A stretch of 24,848 bases of DNA, taken from CAYUIS01 sp964444825 (GTDB lineage Bacteria > Chloroflexota > Anaerolineae > B4-G1). A program made the translations under genes and the position numbers. Below, one piece after another: positions 21,052 through 24,848 of the stretch. Numbering within the stretch: position 1 is the stretch's first letter; each line of letters begins with the position of its first letter. The notes under the pieces were generated by a model. The model was not told the origin of the DNA. It searched no databases and saw only the letters and a program-made list of their open reading frames with translations. The DNA lies in contig CAYUIS010000071.1 of the NCBI GenBank assembly GCA_964444825.1, forward strand, positions 1-24,848, given 5' to 3'.

Positions 21052-21533
21052 ATGTGCTCCAGCTCCAACCTCAGTCTCATTTCGTTGCTATCTACAAACC
21101 CCAGTTCTTTGTACAGTGGTCGTCCCACGTCGGTTGCGTGCAACGTCACCCGCTGGATGCCCTGTTCGGCCAACCACTCGATCATCGTCTGCATCATGTG
21201 CCGGGCGATACCACGCCGCCGGTAGCGGGGATCCGTCACCAGGTTCATGATGTACCCGATCCGACCCGAGACGTTGGTCGGGCCGGGTGGATGCTGATCG
21301 AACACCACGCCGCCGCTGCCCACCGCTTCGCCGGTATGCGTGACCGCCAGCCAGCCGTAGAACTCCTTGGCGGGCATAGCTTGGGCAAGGTAAGCGCTGG
21401 CAGCCGCATCGGCGGTGTCCATTTGCGCCGGATCGTCAAAGCCCATCGACTCGAACATCATCCGGCGCAGCCGCACCAGGTCGGGGATGTCCTGGATAGT
21501 GGCCGCCCGGATGGTGATCTCGTCGCTTACCAT
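21048..21533 (-). CDS. GNAT-family N-acetyltransferase
   Basis: This 161-residue protein shows the GNAT fold: N-terminal strand ITIRAATIQDIPDLVRL, the strand GYIMNLVTDPRYRRRGIARHMM with the acetyl-CoA-binding R/QxxGxG/A loop (RRRGIA), and the C-terminal VTLHATDVGRPLYKELGF motif. It should transfer an acetyl group from acetyl-CoA to an amine; the acceptor cannot be told. It overlaps the end of pdxS by 7 bp and the start of the DDAH-like gene by 4 bp, so the three are tightly coupled. A common metabolic purpose with the amidinohydrolase (for example on arginine-like molecules) is possible but not shown. Confidence 0.88.
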   Translation of the reverse strand: MVSDEITIRAATIQDIPDLVRLRRMMFESMGFDDPAQMDTADAAASAYLAQAMPAKEFYGWLAVTHTGEAVGSGGVVFDQHPPGPTNVSGRIGYIMNLVTDPRYRRRGIARHMMQTMIEWLAEQGIQRVTLHATDVGRPLYKELGFVDSNEMRLRLELEHI

Positions 21534-22414
21534 CCACGTACCGCCAGCCGTTCCGCCTCGGGAATGTCACCGATGTTGATGCCGACCATCGGTTCGCCCA
21601 GGTTGCGGCTCACCTCGGCCAGGATTTCCGGGTTATCATAGTGGGTCACGGCTTGGACGATCGCGTAGGCCCGCTTGGCGGGATCGCCGGATTTAAAGAT
21701 GCCGCTGCCCACGAATACGCCGTCCACGCCCAGTTGCATCATCAGGGCTGCGTCGGCCGGCGTGGCGACGCCGCCGGCGGCAAAGTTGACCACCGGCAGG
21801 CGACCCAACTCGGCCGTCTCTTGAACCAGGTCGTGGGGAGCACCGATGTTCTTGGCATAGGCCATCATCTCTTCGGGAGCCATCGTGGTCAGCCGCCGAA
21901 TCTCGCCCAGCACGGCGCGGGCGTGACGCACGGCCTCGACGACGTTGCCGGTACCGGCCTCTCCTTTGGTGCGGATCATTGCCGCCCCCTCGCCAATACG
22001 CCGCAGCGCTTCCCCTAGATTGCGACAGCCGCAGACAAAGGGGACCTTGAATTTCCACTTGTTGATGTGATGTTCCTCATCGGCAGGTGTGAGCACCTCG
22101 CTCTCGTCGATGTAATCCACCCCCAGGCCCTCTAGAATCTGGGCCTCGACAAAGTGGCCGATACGACACTTGGCCATCACTGGGATAGAGACCGCCTCCA
22201 TGATCTCGATGATTTTCTCGGGATCGGACATGCGGGCTACGCCCCCCTGAACGCGAATGTCTGCCGGAACTCGTTCCAGGGCCATCACCGCGCAGGCCCC
22301 AGCTTCCTCAGCAATCCGGGCGTGCTCGGCGCTCACGACGTCCATAATCACGCCACCCTTGAGCATCTGTGCTAGGCCGCGCTTGACTTTTTCAGTGCCA
22401 ATTTCCTGTTCCAC
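21527..22414 (-). CDS. pdxS: Pyridoxal 5'-phosphate synthase lyase subunit PdxS
   Basis: This 295-residue TIM-barrel enzyme makes pyridoxal 5'-phosphate together with PdxT. The catalytic residues are visible: Lys82 (VMAKCRIGH) that forms the first Schiff base with ribose 5-phosphate, Lys150 (RTKGEAGTG) and Asp25. Length and sequence are canonical. The start is GTG 22414 with a strong GGGAGGT ribosome binding site. It has its own promoter 25-50 bp upstream and follows the MocR-type gene after 104 bp. It heads the gene run GNAT, DDAH-like, pdxT, R3H ATPase, tmk. Confidence 0.97.
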   Translation of the reverse strand: MEQEIGTEKVKRGLAQMLKGGVIMDVVSAEHARIAEEAGACAVMALERVPADIRVQGGVARMSDPEKIIEIMEAVSIPVMAKCRIGHFVEAQILEGLGVDYIDESEVLTPADEEHHINKWKFKVPFVCGCRNLGEALRRIGEGAAMIRTKGEAGTGNVVEAVRHARAVLGEIRRLTTMAPEEMMAYAKNIGAPHDLVQETAELGRLPVVNFAAGGVATPADAALMMQLGVDGVFVGSGIFKSGDPAKRAYAIVQAVTHYDNPEILAEVSRNLGEPMVGINIGDIPEAERLAVRGW

Positions 22415-22438
22415 TTTTGGACCTCCCTAAGGTTTTCT

Positions 22439-22466
22439 ATTCTACCGTTTTTTCCCAAGTCGTCAA
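22439..22466 (-). promoter_or_regulatory. promoter of pdxS
   Basis: On the minus strand, TTGACG (22466-22461), a 16-bp spacer and TAGAAT (22444-22439) form a good promoter, with the start predicted near 22432. A perfect palindrome GTCGTCAACGAC (22459-22470) covers the -35 and could be an operator. The -10 region CGGTAGAATA is identical to that of the MocR gene promoter. Confidence 0.65.
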
Positions 22467-22518
22467 CGACAGGTCGAGTTTTTGTATGGTGTTATCACCC
22501 CCTCTGTCGCCGGCTGCA

Positions 22519-24024
22519 CTATACGATTGCGCCGGTCGCCATGTGGTCCTCTGTTGACTCGATTGGCCTTTCAAGCAGGCGCTTCAGTGCCGCGATCATG
22601 GTATCGATTCCCTGCTTGATGGCCTTCTGATCGGGTACGCTAAAATTGAGCCGGCATCCGTTCCGCGGGCCGTCGCGCGGGTACATGAGTGATCCAGGCA
22701 GAAAGACGGTTCCCTGCTGCGCCGTCTCTGCCAGTAGAACCTGGGCATCTACCCGTTCGGGCAGTTGGAGCCACAGGAACATGCCGCCGTCTGGTTTTTT
22801 CCATTGCAGGCCGGGCAACCACTGGCGGCGAAGCGCAGCATCCATGACCTGGCATCTGGTTCCATAGATGGAGCGGGCGCGTTCGACCTGTTCCTCCAGC
22901 CACCCCCGCCGCGCGAATTCGACCACCAGATGTTGCCCCGCGGTGTTGGGCTGCAGTTCGGCCACCCGGTTGAGTGCGGCGGCGCGCTCGATGATGGGGC
23001 TGGGGGCTGCCAGCCAGCCCACGCGTAGACCAGGTGCCAGGATCTTGGAAAAGGTTCCCAGGTAAAGGACGTATCCATGCTGATCCAGGGCCCTGATGGG
23101 TGCGGGGGGTGGCGTCTCAAAATGGAGGTCACCGAAGGGATCGTCTTCCACGATCGGGACGTGATATCGCTGAGCCAGGGCCAGCAGCCGCTCGCGACGC
23201 TCTATGTTCATCGTCGCCCCGGTGGGGTTCTGGTAAGTGGGCACGGTATAGATCAATTTGGGGTGATAGCGAGCCAGTAGGAATTCCACGCGCCCGACAT
23301 CCATTCCCTCACTGTCCACCGGCACGCCAATGACGCGCACCCCCCAGGCCTGGAAACATTGCAGCGCGCCAAAGTAGGTCGGGATCCCCACCAGCACCGT
23401 GTCTCCTGGCTCGACCAACAGACGCAACAAAAGATCGATGCCGTGCTGGGAGCCGTTGACAACCACGACGCTTTCTGGATCCACCGTCACGCCCCGTTGA
23501 CGCATACGGGCGGCGATCACTTCCCGGGTGGCCGGGATTCCCTGCACCGGGCAGGATCCCACGGCGGCCGCGCCCAGATGTGCCACGATGGTCTCCCATG
23601 CCTGTTGGAGTCGCTCGGGTGGCAGCAGGGCCGGATCGGGCATACCGAGGGCGAATGACACCATGCCTGGTCGGCCGCTCAGGCGGAGTATGGGCAGCTC
23701 ACTGCTCTGAGCGTACTGGGCGAGTCGCCGGCCCAGACTGCTGAACTGAGCGGGCCAGGCGATGGGTTGGGGGTCCATCCAGGTCGTCCCTCCGACGACA
23801 ATGGTCCCTCGACCGACGTGACCTTTCACCAATCCCTCGGCCTCCAGTTCGTCGTAGGCGTTCACCACCGTGGTTCTTGAAACGCCCAGTGTGCGGGCCA
23901 ACGTTCGCTCCGGCATAAGCTGGGTACCGGCGGGGAAATCGCCATTCTTTATCTGCTCGCGCATTTGATTGCGGATCTGCACATAGGCCGGTAGTTCGCT
24001 GTCCGAATCAAGTTGCAGCTTCAT
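22519..24024 (-). CDS. MocR-family regulator (GntR wHTH plus aminotransferase), PdxR candidate
   Basis: The 501-residue protein has an N-terminal GntR-type winged helix (about 8-75, with PERTLARTLGVSRTTVVNAYDELEAEG) and a fold-type I aminotransferase domain (about 115-490). The domain keeps the PLP lysine Lys327 in TFSKILAPGLRVGW, Asn266 in YQNPTG and Asp294/295. MocR proteins use bound PLP to sense and regulate; PdxR members activate pdxST when PLP is scarce. Its position directly upstream of pdxS supports a PdxR role. An alternative is a 2-aminoadipate-type aminotransferase lacking regulatory function. The start is ATG 24024 with GGAGG upstream; an ATG 45 bp earlier lacks a ribosome binding site. 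Confidence 0.88.
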   Translation of the reverse strand: MKLQLDSDSELPAYVQIRNQMREQIKNGDFPAGTQLMPERTLARTLGVSRTTVVNAYDELEAEGLVKGHVGRGTIVVGGTTWMDPQPIAWPAQFSSLGRRLAQYAQSSELPILRLSGRPGMVSFALGMPDPALLPPERLQQAWETIVAHLGAAAVGSCPVQGIPATREVIAARMRQRGVTVDPESVVVVNGSQHGIDLLLRLLVEPGDTVLVGIPTYFGALQCFQAWGVRVIGVPVDSEGMDVGRVEFLLARYHPKLIYTVPTYQNPTGATMNIERRERLLALAQRYHVPIVEDDPFGDLHFETPPPAPIRALDQHGYVLYLGTFSKILAPGLRVGWLAAPSPIIERAAALNRVAELQPNTAGQHLVVEFARRGWLEEQVERARSIYGTRCQVMDAALRRQWLPGLQWKKPDGGMFLWLQLPERVDAQVLLAETAQQGTVFLPGSLMYPRDGPRNGCRLNFSVPDQKAIKQGIDTMIAALKRLLERPIESTEDHMATGAIV

Positions 24025-24035
24025 TTTAGCCTCCA

Positions 24036-24116
24036 AATTGGCCTGTTCCAATTGTATTCTACCGGCCATTTATCAGGTTGTAAAGGGCCAATTGGACTTG
24101 TTTTGATCAGTCCAAT
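24036..24116 (-). promoter_or_regulatory. two inverted repeats bracketing the MocR gene promoter
   Basis: ATTGGACT (24091-24098) and AGTCCAAT (24109-24116) form a perfect 8-bp inverted repeat with 10-bp spacing just upstream of the -35. AATTGG (24036-24041) and CCAATT (24048-24053) form another just downstream of the -10. CCAATTGG (24088-24095) overlaps the first. All share the core ATTGG/CCAAT, as expected for binding of a dimeric regulator on both sides of the promoter. Confidence 0.6.
24056..24084 (-). promoter_or_regulatory. promoter of the MocR-type gene
   Basis: TTTACA (24084-24079), a 17-bp spacer and TAGAAT (24061-24056) on the minus strand. The start is predicted near 24049, inside the downstream inverted repeat, about 25 nt before the ATG. 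Confidence 0.65.
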
Positions 24117-24174
24117 ATAGGGGCAGTGGCAAATGATGACCACAGGGAATATCGGTGGCCAGATGGGGGTTAGA

Positions 24175-24723
24175 TCAGGCGCGGGAGGATGTTCTGGGTG
24201 CTTTTGTTTTTATCCAACGCATCACACGGTCTGGCAGCCGATCTCGATCCTTGACCGTCACTTCCCATATCTCGACCTGCGGCATCATTTTGAGGCTATC
24301 TGCCCAAGGATTGGGGCTCGCCATCACCGTTGCCACGACTGTGTGAGGCCCGCCAACTGCCTGCAACACGGCGTCCTTGAACGGTCCGCAGAAGAGCTCC
24401 ATCTTGCCAATCTCGTCTACCACGACGAGTCGTCCCTCCAGCATCGCTCGCCGCAGGGCAGCCACACCCAGACGTTCGATGGCCTCCACGTCCACCCCAT
24501 AGCGGCCTACGCGCGGGCGACCCTGGCCGCGCAGATCCACGTGGGCCATCACCGTCTCCGGTCCATCCAGTGTTAGCAGGCGAAAGCCTTTGCGCCCACC
24601 CGGGCCGCGGATCTCCTCGGTGTAGAATCCGCCAGCCGTTTTTCCTAGACCTTTGGCCACAGCCTTGATCACCGTCGTCTTGCCGATACCGGGCCGACCG
24701 GTCAACAATAACGTTTTTCCCAT
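24175..24723 (-). CDS. THEP1-type nucleoside-triphosphatase
   Basis: This 182-residue P-loop protein has Walker A TGRPGIGKTT (8-17), the GGFYTEEIRG stretch (31-40) and Walker B VVVDEIGKMEL (100-110), the set found in the NTPase_1 (THEP1) family, best known from thermophiles and archaea. Purified relatives hydrolyse several NTPs slowly; the biological role is not known. The start is ATG 24723 with AGGAGG upstream; the longer frame from 24777 starts inside the promoter region. It is transcribed on the minus strand toward the MocR gene but is separated from it by the MocR control region. Confidence 0.88.
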   Translation of the reverse strand: MGKTLLLTGRPGIGKTTVIKAVAKGLGKTAGGFYTEEIRGPGGRKGFRLLTLDGPETVMAHVDLRGQGRPRVGRYGVDVEAIERLGVAALRRAMLEGRLVVVDEIGKMELFCGPFKDAVLQAVGGPHTVVATVMASPNPWADSLKMMPQVEIWEVTVKDRDRLPDRVMRWIKTKAPRTSSRA

Positions 24724-24741
24724 TTTGGCCTCCTGTCCCTT

Positions 24742-24750
24742 ATTGTAGCA
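24742..24750 (-). promoter_or_regulatory. extended -10 element for the THEP1 gene
   Basis: TGCTACAAT on the minus strand (24750-24742) is an extended -10 about 20 bp upstream of the ATG. No good -35 is seen (TTAGGC at 17 bp spacing is weak). Confidence 0.4.
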
Positions 24751-24817
24751 TAGGCTGTATAGTTGCCTAATCTGCATCAGTTGCAGGGTTATCGCATTTG
24801 ACGCTCCCAGCCCTTGT

Positions 24818-24837
24818 CCTGTCCGGTCAAGGACAGG
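24818..24837. repeat. small inverted repeat near the right end
   Basis: CCTGTCC (24818-24824) pairs with GGACAGG (24831-24837) around GGTCAA. It lies upstream of the THEP1 promoter and may terminate a gene outside the window; no T run is seen inside the window. Confidence 0.4.
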
Positions 24838-24848
24838 GTCCTCGTCCC

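Overview
The window looks like a stretch of a bacterial chromosome of moderately high G+C, most probably from the phylum Chloroflexota (Anaerolineae-like, possibly thermophilic). This is an inference from the gene set: a Ycf45-like R3H ATPase, a THEP1-type NTPase, a PBP-CapA fusion, exported proteins with long Pro/Thr linkers, and a YprA/YprB helicase-nuclease pair. No marker gene fixes the taxon. Promoters are unusually readable: many genes have near-consensus -35/-10 pairs with 16-18 bp spacing, and several have an extended -10.

Left part (1-8222). An FHA-domain membrane protein converges on a large MrfA/YprA-family helicase that carries an HNH nuclease module. A divergent HAD phosphatase follows, then a cyclic-nucleotide-binding protein with a coiled-coil tail, a 28-bp direct repeat around a small hairpin, an O6-alkylguanine-DNA methyltransferase, a lipoprotein, the MrfB/YprB-type exonuclease, and an atypical Fpg-family glycosylase that overlaps it. 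Four of these genes (helicase, methyltransferase, exonuclease, glycosylase) are DNA-repair genes, so I read this part as a genotoxic-stress or repair neighbourhood.

Middle part (8223-16154). After a gap holding a REP-like palindrome come an L,D-transpeptidase, a translationally coupled PBP-CapA lipoprotein and a small protein of unknown function. Next is an Rrf2 regulator with a perfect consensus promoter and probable operators, followed by a TSUP (TauE/SafE) transporter that shares the operator-like motifs. Then come tRNA-Ser(GGA) with its own promoter and hairpin, an Est30-like carboxylesterase, a Nudix hydrolase, and two adjacent paralogous pentapeptide-repeat proteins.

Right part (16186-24848). 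A guanylate-kinase-like protein with an altered GMP site lies divergent to a FmdB-type zinc-ribbon protein. A long minus-strand run follows, listed in transcription order: a MocR/PdxR-type regulator, pdxS, a GNAT acetyltransferase, a DDAH-like amidinohydrolase, pdxT, the R3H ATPase and tmk. Most junctions in this run overlap or are very short. The MocR gene sits immediately upstream of pdxS and its promoter is bracketed by inverted repeats, which points to control of PLP synthesis. A THEP1-type NTPase gene lies at the right end.

The best candidates for something new are the HNH-bearing MrfA with MrfB, a methyltransferase and a non-canonical Fpg within 7.5 kb; the MocR-pdxS-GNAT-DDAH-pdxT operon; and the CapA protein that lacks the usual metal-binding Asp.
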